64,000 nt of DNA. Origin: Nocardia jinanensis (GTDB taxonomy: Bacteria > Actinomycetota > Actinomycetes > Mycobacteriales > Mycobacteriaceae). The position numbers were made by a program, and so were the translations under genes. The notes under the pieces are model-generated. The model did no database searches. It saw only the letters and a program-made list of their open reading frames with translations, and was not told where the DNA came from. The stretch covers positions 248,001 through 312,000 of the forward strand of contig NZ_BMMH01000004.1 in NCBI RefSeq assembly GCF_014645735.1. The letters run 5' to 3'. Shown piece after piece: positions 33,992 to 43,168 of this stretch; the first letter of the stretch is position 1, and every line of letters starts with the position of its first letter.

Positions 33992-34785
33992 GGCATCGAG
34001 TATCCGCCGCTCACCGAGAACACCTGACCGGTGACCTGGCGGGCGGCGGTCTCCGAACAGACCCAGGTGACCGCGGCGGCGATATCGTCGGCCACGGTCA
34101 AGCGGCGCAGCGGTATGCCCTTCTTCAGTGACTCGATCTGCTTCTCGTCGAAGACGGTGTCGCGGCCGGCCGACCACAGACTGGAAGAGCCGACCGCCGC
34201 GTCGTTTTCGGGGATGACGAGGCCGGGGCAGACGACATTGGAACGGATTCCATGGCGGCCGTGCTCTTTCGCGATCGTTCTCGCCAGCGCGATCACCGCC
34301 GCTTTCGTGGCGCCGTAGACGCCCTGGCGTATCTCGCCGAACGCGGCATCACTGGAGATGAAAACGATCGAACCGACGCCGGCTTCGCGCATGACGCCGA
34401 GGGCGGCCTGGCTACAGGAGATCGCGGCGAAAAGGTTGACCTCCACCAATCGCTGCCAGCGGGCACGGTCGGTGTCCTCGGCGATGAAGCCGGGGACGCT
34501 CCAGCCGGCGTTGTTCACCAGCACGTCGATACCGCCCCATTGCGCCACCAGGCCGGCGACCACATCTTCGGCGGCCCCGGGCCGGGTGAGATCGGCCTCG
34601 GCGATCTCACAGGCGGTGGCGCCCAGTTCGAGCGCCTCGGCCCGGACCTTGGCAGCTTGATCGCCGTCGATATCACAAATGGTCACGCGCGCGGCCTCCG
34701 CCGCGAAGCCGTGCACGATGCCGCGTCCGATATTCGACGCGCCTCCGGTCACCAGGACACGAGCCGCGCGCAGTCCGAGATCCAT
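33988..34785 (-). CDS. Short-chain dehydrogenase/reductase
   Basis: 265 residues with TGGASNIG (cofactor), LVNNAGWSVPGF, FISSDAAF (Ser) and GVYGATKAAV (YxxxK). The C-terminus GQVFSVSGGYSMP is typical of FabG-like enzymes. It probably acts on a hydroxyacyl-CoA or a dihydrodiol. It is the first gene of the leftward operon and is translationally coupled to the TetR gene. Confidence 0.9.
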   Translation of the reverse strand: MDLGLRAARVLVTGGASNIGRGIVHGFAAEAARVTICDIDGDQAAKVRAEALELGATACEIAEADLTRPGAAEDVVAGLVAQWGGIDVLVNNAGWSVPGFIAEDTDRARWQRLVEVNLFAAISCSQAALGVMREAGVGSIVFISSDAAFGEIRQGVYGATKAAVIALARTIAKEHGRHGIRSNVVCPGLVIPENDAAVGSSSLWSAGRDTVFDEKQIESLKKGIPLRRLTVADDIAAAVTWVCSETAARQVTGQVFSVSGGYSMP

Positions 34786-34813
34786 AGGTGTCTCCTCGTC
34801 GAGTCTGCGGTGG

Positions 34814-34857
34814 TTGACGTCCCCATGTTAGCTAATTTATCTTAGATTCGAAAATAG
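34814..34857 (+). promoter_or_regulatory. Promoter of the 11-gene operon with operator-like repeats
   Basis: TTGACG (34814-34819), an 18-base spacer and TATCTT (34838-34843) form the promoter. TTAGATTCGAAAATAG follows, matching the site at 27981-28000. Two small palindromes flank it: TTAGCTAA (34828-34835) and GTTAAC (34857-34862). Confidence 0.65.
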
Positions 34858-34878
34858 TTAACTTCGAACGGAGGGTGC

Positions 34879-35331
34879 ATGAGGGTCTTCGACGGGATCG
34901 CGGAACTGGTGGCGGTGAAGGGTGAGCAGCTCGGGTCCAGTGACTGGCTGCTCATCGATCAGAAACGGGTCGACACCTTCGCCGAGGCCACCGGCGATCA
35001 CCAGTGGATCCATGTGGACCCCGCGCGAGCATCCGACGGTCCCTTCGGGTCGACCATCGCGCACGGATTGCTGACGCTGTCGCTGCTGCCGTCTTTCCAG
35101 CACGAGATCTTCCGGGTCGACAACGTGACGATGGCGGTCAACTACGGTCTGAACAAGGTCCGGTTCCCCGCGCCGGTGCCGGTCGGTGCAAAACTGAGGG
35201 CGACCTCGTCGGTCGTGGAGGTGACCGAGCTGGACGGCGCGGCCCAGGTCACGCTGTCGACGGTCATCGAGATCGACGGCTCCGGCAAACCGGCCTGCGT
35301 CGTGGAGTCGGTCGTCAGGTACATCGCATGA
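34879..35331 (+). CDS. MaoC-like (R)-enoyl-CoA hydratase
   Basis: A 150-residue single hot-dog protein. The hydratase motif is in FAEATGDHQWIHVDPARA with the catalytic Asp/His pair, followed by STIAHGLLTLSLLP. It hydrates a 2-enoyl-CoA to the (R)-3-hydroxy form. It is the first gene of the large rightward operon, and the SDR following could oxidise its product. The start has GGAGG eight bases upstream. Confidence 0.92.
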   Translation: MRVFDGIAELVAVKGEQLGSSDWLLIDQKRVDTFAEATGDHQWIHVDPARASDGPFGSTIAHGLLTLSLLPSFQHEIFRVDNVTMAVNYGLNKVRFPAPVPVGAKLRATSSVVEVTELDGAAQVTLSTVIEIDGSGKPACVVESVVRYIA

Positions 35332-36068
35332 GTGGCGGGCTGGTCGAGGGAAAAGCCGCGCTGGTCACCGGCGCCGCGCAGGGAATCGGATTCGAGATCG
35401 CGCGGCGGCTCGCCGAACACGGGGCGCGGGTCGCTGTGGTGGACCTGGACCGGGACCGCGCGCGAGCGGCGGCCGCCGATATCGGCGGCGGGGCCATCGC
35501 GCTCGGCTGCGATGTCACCGACGAGACCTCGATAGAGGAGTCCGTCGCCGCCACGGTGCGGGAATTCGGTTCGCTGGACGTTCTGGTGAACAACGCCGGA
35601 ATCACCAGGGACGCGTCGTTGCGCAAGATGCGCGTGGCGGACTTCGAAGCGGTGATCGCAGTTCACCTCAAGGGCACCTGGCTGGGGGTGCGCGCGGCCG
35701 CGTCGGTGATGCGGGAGGCGGGTGCGGGTTCGATCGTGAACATCTCCTCGTTGTCGGGCAAGTCCGGCAATCCGGGCCAGACGAATTACAGCGCAGCGAA
35801 GGCGGGCATTGTCGGCCTGACCAAAGCGGCGGCGAAAGAGCTGGCGCACAAAGGTGTTCGTGTCAACGCGGTGCAGCCGGGTCTGATCAGGACCGCGATG
35901 ACAGAGGCGATGCCGCCGGAGGTCTTCGCCGAGCGGGAAGCCGCGATCCCGATGAAGCGCGCCGGTGACCCAGCGGAAGTGGCGGGCGCGGTGCTGTTTC
36001 TGGCCTCGGACCTGTCCAGCTATATGACGGGCGCGGTTCTCGAGGTCGGCGGCGGGCGGCTGATGTGA
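35328..36068 (+). CDS. 3-oxoacyl-reductase-like SDR (FabG type)
   Basis: 246 residues: VTGAAQGIG, NNAGITRDASLRKM, SIVNISSLSGKSGN, NYSAAKAGIVGL and the terminal TGAVLEVGGGRLM are diagnostic for FabG-like enzymes. Start and previous stop overlap (ATGA). Following a MaoC hydratase, it likely oxidises an (R)-3-hydroxyacyl-CoA to the 3-oxo form in the degradative direction. Confidence 0.92.
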   Translation: MSGGLVEGKAALVTGAAQGIGFEIARRLAEHGARVAVVDLDRDRARAAAADIGGGAIALGCDVTDETSIEESVAATVREFGSLDVLVNNAGITRDASLRKMRVADFEAVIAVHLKGTWLGVRAAASVMREAGAGSIVNISSLSGKSGNPGQTNYSAAKAGIVGLTKAAAKELAHKGVRVNAVQPGLIRTAMTEAMPPEVFAEREAAIPMKRAGDPAEVAGAVLFLASDLSSYMTGAVLEVGGGRLM

Positions 36069-36874
36069 GCGGCCCTGCCGAAGCCGGGGATCTGCTGGTC
36101 GATCGGCCCGCCGCCGGGATCGCGCGCATCACGCTCAACCGGCCGGAACGGCTCAACGCCATGACCACCGGCCTGCTCGATCGGCTGGTCCGCGCGCTCG
36201 ACGAGATCGCCGGGGCGGGAACAGCACGGGTCGTCGTGGTGACCGGGGCGGGGCGGGGGTTCTGCGCCGGCTTCGATCTCGACGAGGTCGCCGAAACCCG
36301 TGACCAGGGTATTCCGGGCCTGCTCGCGCGCCAGGAACGCTGGGCGGACGCCGTGCGGCACGTGGTGGAGTTGCCGATCCCGGTGATCGCCGCGATCGAC
36401 GGTCCGGCGGTCGGGGCGGGAATGTCGTTGGCGCTGGCCGCCGATCTGCGCGTGGCGACCGAGCGTGCGTCCATGGCCGCCGCGTTCGTCAAAATCGGAC
36501 TGTCCGGCGCCGACCTCGGCTTGTCCTGGAGTCTGCCGCGCCTGGTCGGTGCCGGCCTGGCCGCCGACCTGATGTTGACCGGGCGCCGGATCGACGCCGC
36601 CGAAGCACTGCGCGTCGGCCTGATCAACCGCCTGTGCGCGCCGGACGAACTGTGGACGACCGCGGCCCGGCTGGGCGGCGAGATCGCCGCGAATTCGCCC
36701 TTCGGAGTGCGGCTGACCAAGCAGGCATTGCGCTACGGGGTGGACGCACCGGGGTGGTCCGCCGCTGTCGAATTCGAGAACCGCAACCAGCTCCTGGCCT
36801 CGCGGACCGCCGATATGGCCGAGGCGTTGACGGCGGTGCGGGAAAAACGCGCACCCATATTCGAGAACAGGTGA
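36065..36874 (+). CDS. Enoyl-CoA hydratase/isomerase (crotonase 1 of 3)
   Basis: The GTG at 36065 overlaps the SDR stop and gives 269 residues. Oxyanion-hole motifs are GRGFCAGFDLDEV and IDGPAVGAGMSLALAAD. The catalytic-Glu positions read FVKIGLSGADLG, lacking the usual PExG pair, so it may be an isomerase, a hydrolase or use other residues. It is the first of three consecutive crotonase-fold genes. Confidence 0.88.
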   Translation: MSGPAEAGDLLVDRPAAGIARITLNRPERLNAMTTGLLDRLVRALDEIAGAGTARVVVVTGAGRGFCAGFDLDEVAETRDQGIPGLLARQERWADAVRHVVELPIPVIAAIDGPAVGAGMSLALAADLRVATERASMAAAFVKIGLSGADLGLSWSLPRLVGAGLAADLMLTGRRIDAAEALRVGLINRLCAPDELWTTAARLGGEIAANSPFGVRLTKQALRYGVDAPGWSAAVEFENRNQLLASRTADMAEALTAVREKRAPIFENR

Positions 36875-36879
36875 GTGCG

Positions 36880-37647
36880 ATGAGCGAGGACGAATCGGCA
36901 GTCGTGACCGAAATCGACGGGAAGGTGGGGCACATCCTGCTGAACCGTCCCGAGGCGATGAATGCCATCACGGTCGAACTGGGGCGCCGACTCGACCACG
37001 CACTGCGGAGGTTGGCGGGGATCACCTCCGTGATCGTCATCCGCGGTGCCGGCGGGAACTTCTCGGTGGGCGGTGACTTCAATGAGCTGGAACGGCTGCG
37101 CGCGGCCGGACCGGAAGCGCTCGCACCACTGTTCGACAACTTCGCTCGCGCGTGTGCCACGATCGGTGAGCTGCCCGTGCCCGTGGTCGCAGCGGTCGAG
37201 GGTTATGCGATGGCCGGCGGTTTCGAGCTGATGCAGTCGTGCGATATCGCCCTGGTTCGATCCGACGCCCGGTTGGCCGACAACCACGTGAATTTCGGCC
37301 AGGTGCCCGGCGGCGGGGGGTCGGTTCGCCTGCCGCGGCTGGCCGGTCTGCCGCGAGCGCTGGGCCACCTGCTGAGCGGCGAGCGCCTGACCGGCGCGCA
37401 GGCAGTGGCGTGGGGGATCGCTTATCGCGACTTCGAGCCAGGGGAGTTCGAGTCCGGGATCGCGGAGTTCGCCGCTCGCCTCGCCACCAAGGCCCCTGCC
37501 GCGCTGGCCGGGATCAAGTCCCTGGTGCGCGCCGGAGTGGAACTGCCGCTCGACCGAGCGCTGCTGCGGGAACGCGACGCGGTGATCGCGCATGTGTCGG
37601 GTGCGGACGCCGCGGCGGGTATCGCCGGATTCACGACACGAGAGTGA
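36880..37647 (+). CDS. Enoyl-CoA hydratase/isomerase (crotonase 2 of 3)
   Basis: 255 residues from the ATG at 36880; an upstream GTG at 36871 overlapping the previous stop is an alternative. Motifs are GGNFSVGGDFNEL and VEGYAMAGGFELMQSCD, and NFGQVPGGGGSVRLPRL near the second Glu position, where Gln replaces Glu. A changed active site again argues for a non-standard crotonase reaction. Confidence 0.87.
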   Translation: MSEDESAVVTEIDGKVGHILLNRPEAMNAITVELGRRLDHALRRLAGITSVIVIRGAGGNFSVGGDFNELERLRAAGPEALAPLFDNFARACATIGELPVPVVAAVEGYAMAGGFELMQSCDIALVRSDARLADNHVNFGQVPGGGGSVRLPRLAGLPRALGHLLSGERLTGAQAVAWGIAYRDFEPGEFESGIAEFAARLATKAPAALAGIKSLVRAGVELPLDRALLRERDAVIAHVSGADAAAGIAGFTTRE

Positions 37648-37659
37648 GGAACCCCTTCG

Positions 37660-38469
37660 ATGAGCACAGCGTTGATCGATTCCGGCCCGGTACTGCTGGA
37701 CCTGGACGAGCACGGCATCGCGCGGCTGTCACTGAACCGTCCGGACGCCGCCAACGGCATGGATGTTGCGCTACTGCAAACGCTGCACCAGGCTGTCCTG
37801 CGTTGCCACGGCGAATCCGATGTGCGTGTGGTGATCCTGTCCGGCCGCGGCCGGCACTTCTGCGCGGGTGGTGACGTCAAGACCTTCGCCGAGAAGGGAA
37901 CCGAGCTGCCCGACTATCTGCGCGAGGCCACCGCATGGCTGCAGATCGCGGTCTCCGCGCTCACCCAGCTGCGGGTTCCGGTGATCGCGGCCGTCCACGG
38001 ATTCGCCGCGGGTGGTGGCGGTCTCGGACTTGTCTGCGCCGCTGATCTGGTCGTCGCGACCGAGTCGGCGAAGTTCATGTCCGGCGCAGTGCGCGTCGGC
38101 ATGGCACCCGACGGGGGCGCGACGGCGACTCTCACACAGCTGGTCGGACTGCGTAAGGCGCTCGAGATTCTGCTGACCAACCCCACCCTGACCGCAGCGG
38201 AGGCTCGCGATATCGGATTGATCAACAAAGTGGTCTCCGACGACTCGCTGGACGACGAAGTGACGGTGCTGGCACGGACACTGGCCGATTCGGCGCCGCT
38301 GGCGCTGGCCGCCACCAAACGGCTGGTGTGGGGCGGTGTGGGTGCGAGTCTGGAGAACCAGTTGCCGCAGGAAGCGCGCACGGTTGCCGAACTGTCGGGC
38401 ACCGCCGATGCGCGAGAAGGGCTCGCGGCCGTGCTGGAGCGCCGGGCCCCACGGTATTCGGGACGTTGA
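37660..38469 (+). CDS. Enoyl-CoA hydratase/isomerase (crotonase 3 of 3)
   Basis: 269 residues. GRHFCAGGDVKTF and VHGFAAGGGGLGLVCAADLV define the oxyanion hole; VRVGMAPDGGATATL replaces the PExG segment with Pro-Asp, a pattern seen in Delta3-Delta2 isomerase and 2-ketocyclohexyl-type crotonases. Its preceding gap is 12 bp with GAGG upstream. Together the three crotonases probably handle successive or alternative CoA intermediates, including possible C-C bond hydrolysis. Confidence 0.88.
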   Translation: MSTALIDSGPVLLDLDEHGIARLSLNRPDAANGMDVALLQTLHQAVLRCHGESDVRVVILSGRGRHFCAGGDVKTFAEKGTELPDYLREATAWLQIAVSALTQLRVPVIAAVHGFAAGGGGLGLVCAADLVVATESAKFMSGAVRVGMAPDGGATATLTQLVGLRKALEILLTNPTLTAAEARDIGLINKVVSDDSLDDEVTVLARTLADSAPLALAATKRLVWGGVGASLENQLPQEARTVAELSGTADAREGLAAVLERRAPRYSGR

Positions 38470-38502
38470 GCGTCCACGGGCCTACCAACGGAGGTGCAGC
38501 CC

Positions 38503-40146
38503 ATGACAACATCCGATGATATCGCGATCGGCGATCGGCCACCGCTGAGGGAGTCGCTGTGGCAGCGCGACGAGTCGACTCCGCTGATCGACCACACCGT
38601 CGGCTCGTTGCTGGCCGATCGCGCGCGGGAGCGGCCCGGTGTGCTCGCCCTCGTGGGCACCGGGCACGGCGACGGAACGGAACGGCGGCTCACCTACGGT
38701 GAGCTGTTCGACGAAGCTGCCGCGGTATCGAAGGTGTTGCGCCGCCTCGCCGGGCCCGGTGAACCCGTGGCCCTGTGGGCCCCCAATGTCATCGAGTGGC
38801 CGATCATCGAGTACGGGGCCGCGCTGGCCGGTGTGATACTGGTCGCGCTCAATCCTGTGCTGCGCCAAGATGATCTGGCCTATGCCCTGAACCATTCCGG
38901 GGCACGGGTGCTGCTGCACGCGGACCGTAGTCGCGACTACGATATGGCGGCGGTGGTGGCCGCGGTGCTGCCCGGTTGCCGGGAACTGCGTCACGTCATC
39001 AGCCTGTCGGACTGGGCCGGGTGGCTCGCGGACGCGACGGGCGACGAACCGGGCCCGCTGCCCGCGGCGGACGATCCCGCGATGCTCCAGTACACCTCCG
39101 GCACGACCGGCAACCCGAAAGGTGTGCTGCTGCGCCACCGTTCTCTGGTCAATGTGGCGAAATTGACAATGGAAGCCTCCGGGCTGGAAGAAGGAGCGGT
39201 CTGCGTCAACCCGTTGCCGATGTTCCATACCGCGGCATGTGTGATCGGCACACTCGGGCCGCTGTGGTTGGGGACCGCTGCCGTGCTGGTGGAGCGGTTC
39301 GACCCGGCGGGCACCCTCGCGACGATCGCTCGCGAAGACGCTGCTGTCCTGTTCTTCGTCCCCACCATTCTCGGCGCGCTGGCGGACAAGGCGCGGGAGC
39401 TACCCGATCCGCCGCGGCTGCGCGCGGCACTCGGAGGCGCGGCGAATCTGCCGCCGGTGCTGATCGAGTCCGCGCGTACGGTGTTCGGCGCGACGGTGCT
39501 CAATCTGTTCGGTCAGACCGAACTCGCGCCCGTGCTGTCGATGACCCGGCCGCACGACAACTCGGCCGACCTCACCCGGACGGTGGGTAGACCATTACCC
39601 CAGGTGGATTGCAAGATCATCGATCCCGTGACGGGTGCGACGCAGCCGATCGATGTGCCCGGCGAGATATGTGCCCGCGGGTATCAGCAGTTCATCGAGT
39701 ATCTCGGTGATCCTGTCGCGACCTCGCATACGGTCGATGCCGACGGCTGGGTGCATACCGGCGATCTCGGGGCGATGGACGAACGCGGCATGCTGACCGT
39801 GACCGGCAGGCTGAAGGAGCTCATCATCCGGGGCGGGGAGAACATCGCCCCCGCCGAAATCGAGGCGTGCCTGACCGAGCACGAGGCTGTGGCGCAGGCC
39901 GCCGTCGTCGGGGTCCCGGACGCGAGGTGGGGCGAGACCGTCGGCGCCGTGGTCCGGCTCGCGGGCCCGGCCCGCGCGGGCCTGCGCGACGAACTCGCCG
40001 AGCACTGCGCGAGCCGGTTGATTCCGGCGAAGGTGCCACAGCGGTGGGCGGTGATCGGCGAGTTTCCGATGACGCCGACCGGCAAGCTGCGCAAATTCGA
40101 ACTCGCCGACGACCTGGTGAACGGCCGTCTGGATCCGCTGGCATGA
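38503..40146 (+). CDS. AMP-forming acyl-CoA ligase
   Basis: 547 residues from the ATG at 38503 (GGAGG eight bases upstream). Motifs: LQYTSGTTGNPKGVLL (P-loop), LFGQTELAP, the hinge VTGRLKELIIRGGENIAP, and the C-terminal Lys in TPTGKLRKFEL. It converts a carboxylic acid to its CoA ester. It is one of two consecutive ligases in the operon, suggesting either two acids or one acid exposed after partial degradation. Confidence 0.94.
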   Translation: MTTSDDIAIGDRPPLRESLWQRDESTPLIDHTVGSLLADRARERPGVLALVGTGHGDGTERRLTYGELFDEAAAVSKVLRRLAGPGEPVALWAPNVIEWPIIEYGAALAGVILVALNPVLRQDDLAYALNHSGARVLLHADRSRDYDMAAVVAAVLPGCRELRHVISLSDWAGWLADATGDEPGPLPAADDPAMLQYTSGTTGNPKGVLLRHRSLVNVAKLTMEASGLEEGAVCVNPLPMFHTAACVIGTLGPLWLGTAAVLVERFDPAGTLATIAREDAAVLFFVPTILGALADKARELPDPPRLRAALGGAANLPPVLIESARTVFGATVLNLFGQTELAPVLSMTRPHDNSADLTRTVGRPLPQVDCKIIDPVTGATQPIDVPGEICARGYQQFIEYLGDPVATSHTVDADGWVHTGDLGAMDERGMLTVTGRLKELIIRGGENIAPAEIEACLTEHEAVAQAAVVGVPDARWGETVGAVVRLAGPARAGLRDELAEHCASRLIPAKVPQRWAVIGEFPMTPTGKLRKFELADDLVNGRLDPLA

Positions 40147-40187
40147 CGGTGCGATCCAGGACGGCACCGGGACACGAGGAAACAACC

Positions 40188-41903
40188 ATGACTTCCGCCA
40201 TCGACGTCCGGCGCGGGGTGCTGCGCGAGCGGTTTCCGCTATGGACGCCCCGGACACTGGGAAGCTGGCTGGACCTGTGCGCCGAGGACTATCCCGACCG
40301 TCCGTTCGTCATCACCGACGACCGGACGCTCACCTACGCGGAGACCGCGGCCTGGTCCGATCGGTTCGCGGCGGGACTGCGCGAACTGGGCGTGCGGCCG
40401 GGCGATCGGGTCGGCTTGTTGATGGCCAACCATCCGGAGTTCTTTGCGCTGAAATTCGCCATCGCCAAGGCGGGCGCCGTCGCGGTCCCGTTCAACTATC
40501 TGTACCGGGCGGCCGAATTGGCTTATGTGATCGAGCAGTCCGGTTGTTCGGTGCTGATCACCATGACCGAGTTCGCCGGGCTCGATTATCTGGCGATGCT
40601 GGACGAAGTGACGCAGGGCTGGCCCGAGGGACGCGCCACCACGCTTCCCGATCTGCGATATGTCGTCGTGTTCGACGAGAGCGGTCATCCGCCGGCACCC
40701 GGCGTGCTGACCATCGACGATGTCCATGAGCTGGGCGCAGGCCGGGCCCGCCCCGAGCCCGCGGAGCGGGGGCCGGACGATATCGCCGATCTGCTCTATA
40801 CCTCCGGCACGACCGGCGCGCCGAAGGGCGTTCTGGTGACGCACGACGCGGTCCTGCGCACCGCCTATGCCTCCGCCCTGACCAGAGCGTTCGAGGACGG
40901 GCGCCGAATTCTCTTCTCGCTGCCCTCCTATCATATGTTCGCCTACATCGAGGGGCTGCTCGCGGCGATGTTCGTCGGCGGCGCGATCATTCCGCAGACC
41001 GCATTCGATTCCGTGCGGTACTTCGCGGGAATCCAACGGCACCGGGCCACCGATATCCTCTGCGTTCCGACAATGACCATCGCGCTGCTGGAAAGCGAGC
41101 GCAGGCCCGAATTCGATCTGTCCTCGCTGACAGCGATACTGTCGGGGTCCGCCCCCGCCCCGATCTGGCTGTGGGAACGAGCGCGGGACGAGCTCGGCGT
41201 CACCGAGATCGTCACCGGGTACGGAATGACCGAATGCGGTGGCGCGATGACGCTCACCCTGCCCGAGGACGATCTGCGCTACGTCGTGGAGACGGTCGGC
41301 AGGCCCAAGCTGGCGGGTGCCGCGGGAGTCGACGGCGCCGATGCCCTCACCGGGTACTCGACGGTCGATCCGGCCTCCGGCGCGCCGCTGCCCGCGCACC
41401 GGGAGGGCGAACTGGTCTCGGCCGGCCCGACGACCATGCGGGGATACTGGGGCAAGCCGGCGGAAACGGCCGCCGTGCTGCGCGATGGAGTGCTCCACTC
41501 CGGAGATCTCGGCCGGGTCCGCGAGGACGGCTACCTGGAGGTTACCGGGCGGACCAAGGAGCTCTACAAGAGCGGCGGCGAACTGGTGATGCCGAAGGAG
41601 ATCGAGGATCTGCTCAGTGGCCACCCCGGCATCAGCCAGGCGTTCGCGGTCGGAGTTCCCGACCAGCGATGGGGCGAGGCGGGATGCGTATGCGTGGTCA
41701 CGGCGCCGGGCGAAAACATATCCGCCGACGCGGTGATCGCCATGTGCCGCGATGAACTGGCTCGCTTCAAGGTTCCCAAACACGTGTTGTTCCTCACCGC
41801 GCAGGAACTTCCGACGACGGCGACCGGAAAAGTTCAGAAGCACGCGCTCGTGCGCTGGGCACAGGCGCGTCTCGCGCAGGCGGCCGGGGGAGGGGAGGGC
41901 TGA
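40188..41903 (+). CDS. AMP-forming acyl-CoA ligase
   Basis: 571 residues from the ATG at 40188, which has ACGAGGA nearby; an ATG at 40143 overlapping the upstream stop is possible. Motifs: LLYTSGTTGAPKGVLV, VTGYGMTECGG, VTGRTKELYKSGGELVMP and TTATGKVQKHALV. An insertion after VGRPKLAG is unlike the neighbouring ligase, so the two are not recent duplicates. It overlaps the CoA-transferase start (TGATG). Confidence 0.94.
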   Translation: MTSAIDVRRGVLRERFPLWTPRTLGSWLDLCAEDYPDRPFVITDDRTLTYAETAAWSDRFAAGLRELGVRPGDRVGLLMANHPEFFALKFAIAKAGAVAVPFNYLYRAAELAYVIEQSGCSVLITMTEFAGLDYLAMLDEVTQGWPEGRATTLPDLRYVVVFDESGHPPAPGVLTIDDVHELGAGRARPEPAERGPDDIADLLYTSGTTGAPKGVLVTHDAVLRTAYASALTRAFEDGRRILFSLPSYHMFAYIEGLLAAMFVGGAIIPQTAFDSVRYFAGIQRHRATDILCVPTMTIALLESERRPEFDLSSLTAILSGSAPAPIWLWERARDELGVTEIVTGYGMTECGGAMTLTLPEDDLRYVVETVGRPKLAGAAGVDGADALTGYSTVDPASGAPLPAHREGELVSAGPTTMRGYWGKPAETAAVLRDGVLHSGDLGRVREDGYLEVTGRTKELYKSGGELVMPKEIEDLLSGHPGISQAFAVGVPDQRWGEAGCVCVVTAPGENISADAVIAMCRDELARFKVPKHVLFLTAQELPTTATGKVQKHALVRWAQARLAQAAGGGEG

Positions 41904-43168
41904 TGCCGGTCGATGTCGATGCCGCGGACCTCGAGCTGCGCCGCTGGATACGGTCCGGCGATATGGTCGTGTGGGGACAGTCGTGCGCCGAGCCGCAGAC
42001 CTTGACCGAGGCGCTGGTCAGTCAGCGCGCCGAGCTGGGTTCACTGCTCGGATTCCCCGGTATTCCGGCGACGAGAACGGTGCGGCCCGAGCACGGCGAT
42101 CACCTGTCGCTGTTGTCCTACTGCGGGACAGGTTCGAACCGGGAACTGATTCGCGCCGGAATGCTCGATGTGCTGCCGTGCCACTATTCGGCGCTGCCTG
42201 CCCTGCTCGGCCAGGGACGCCATCGGGCCGATGTGGTCCTTGTGCAGGTGGCGCCGGAGGATGATCGGGGCAGGTTCAGCATGGCTGCCGCCAACGAATA
42301 CCTCGGTGCGGCCATCGACTCTGCCCGGGTGGTCATCGCCGAGGTCAACGACCAGGCACCGGTGACCTATGGCGACCGAAGGCTACAGAGCAAGGATATC
42401 GATGTCGTCGTCCGGACCTCCCGGCCGCTTGCGCAGATGCCCGTGCGGCCGACTTCGGAGATCGCTCAACGCATCGCTGCCACGGTGGCCGAACAGATAC
42501 CCGACGGTGCGACGCTCCAGTTCGGGATCGGCGCGATTCCCGAGGCGATTCTCGGCGCACTGCGGGGGCATCGGCACCTCGGGATCCACTCCGGCCTGCT
42601 GAACGATGCGGCAGTGGACCTGATCGAGGCAGGCGTGGTGACGAACCGCAGGAAGTCGGCCGATCCCGGGGTATCGATCGCGGGCGTGCTCATGGGTTCT
42701 CGCCGGGTTCTCGACTTCGCTCACCGCAATCCCAGGGTGGAGTTGCGAGGGACCGCATACACGCACGATCACGCGGTTCTGGCCGCACAGCGCCGCTTCA
42801 CCGCGATCAATTCCGCGATCGAAGTGGATCTCACCGGTCAGGTCAATACGGAGGTGGCCGACGGCACCTACGTCGGCGCGGTCGGCGGCGGAACGGATTT
42901 CCTGCGCGGCGCGGCGCGGTCGGCGGACGGACTGCCGCTGGTCGCCCTGCCGGCGACCGCGGGGGGACGCAGCCGGATCGTGCGCGAACTGAACGGTCCG
43001 GTCAGTACTGCCCGGTCGGACGCGGGGGTGATCGTGACCGAGTTCGGCGTGGCGGACCTGCGCGGCGTGCCGCTGCGGGAACGCGCCGAGCGGATGATCG
43101 CGATCGCGCACCCGGATCATCGGACCGCGCTGGCGGAGTCCGAACAGAGAAATGAGGTTCTGGCATGA
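41903..43168 (+). CDS. CoA-transferase, 4-hydroxybutyrate/acetyl-CoA hydrolase family
   Basis: 421 residues of the single-chain family that includes acetyl-CoA hydrolase, 4-hydroxybutyrate CoA-transferase and itaconate CoA-transferase. Recognisable parts are FGIGAIPEAILGAL, GIHSGLLNDAAVDLIEAG, and the catalytic Glu near residue 307 in NSAIEVDLTGQVN, followed by the GGGTDFLRGA loop. It swaps CoA between acids, saving ATP. With the CitE-like lyase and MaoC-like hydratase at 51-53 kb it could process a dicarboxylic intermediate. Confidence 0.88.
   Translation: MPVDVDAADLELRRWIRSGDMVVWGQSCAEPQTLTEALVSQRAELGSLLGFPGIPATRTVRPEHGDHLSLLSYCGTGSNRELIRAGMLDVLPCHYSALPALLGQGRHRADVVLVQVAPEDDRGRFSMAAANEYLGAAIDSARVVIAEVNDQAPVTYGDRRLQSKDIDVVVRTSRPLAQMPVRPTSEIAQRIAATVAEQIPDGATLQFGIGAIPEAILGALRGHRHLGIHSGLLNDAAVDLIEAGVVTNRRKSADPGVSIAGVLMGSRRVLDFAHRNPRVELRGTAYTHDHAVLAAQRRFTAINSAIEVDLTGQVNTEVADGTYVGAVGGGTDFLRGAARSADGLPLVALPATAGGRSRIVRELNGPVSTARSDAGVIVTEFGVADLRGVPLRERAERMIAIAHPDHRTALAESEQRNEVLA

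Noticed and set aside
39867..40187. N-terminal extension of the second ligase in the operon by about 107 residues.
   Set aside because: It overlaps the upstream ligase in another frame and has no ligase sequence; the ATG at 40188 has a proper ribosome site.
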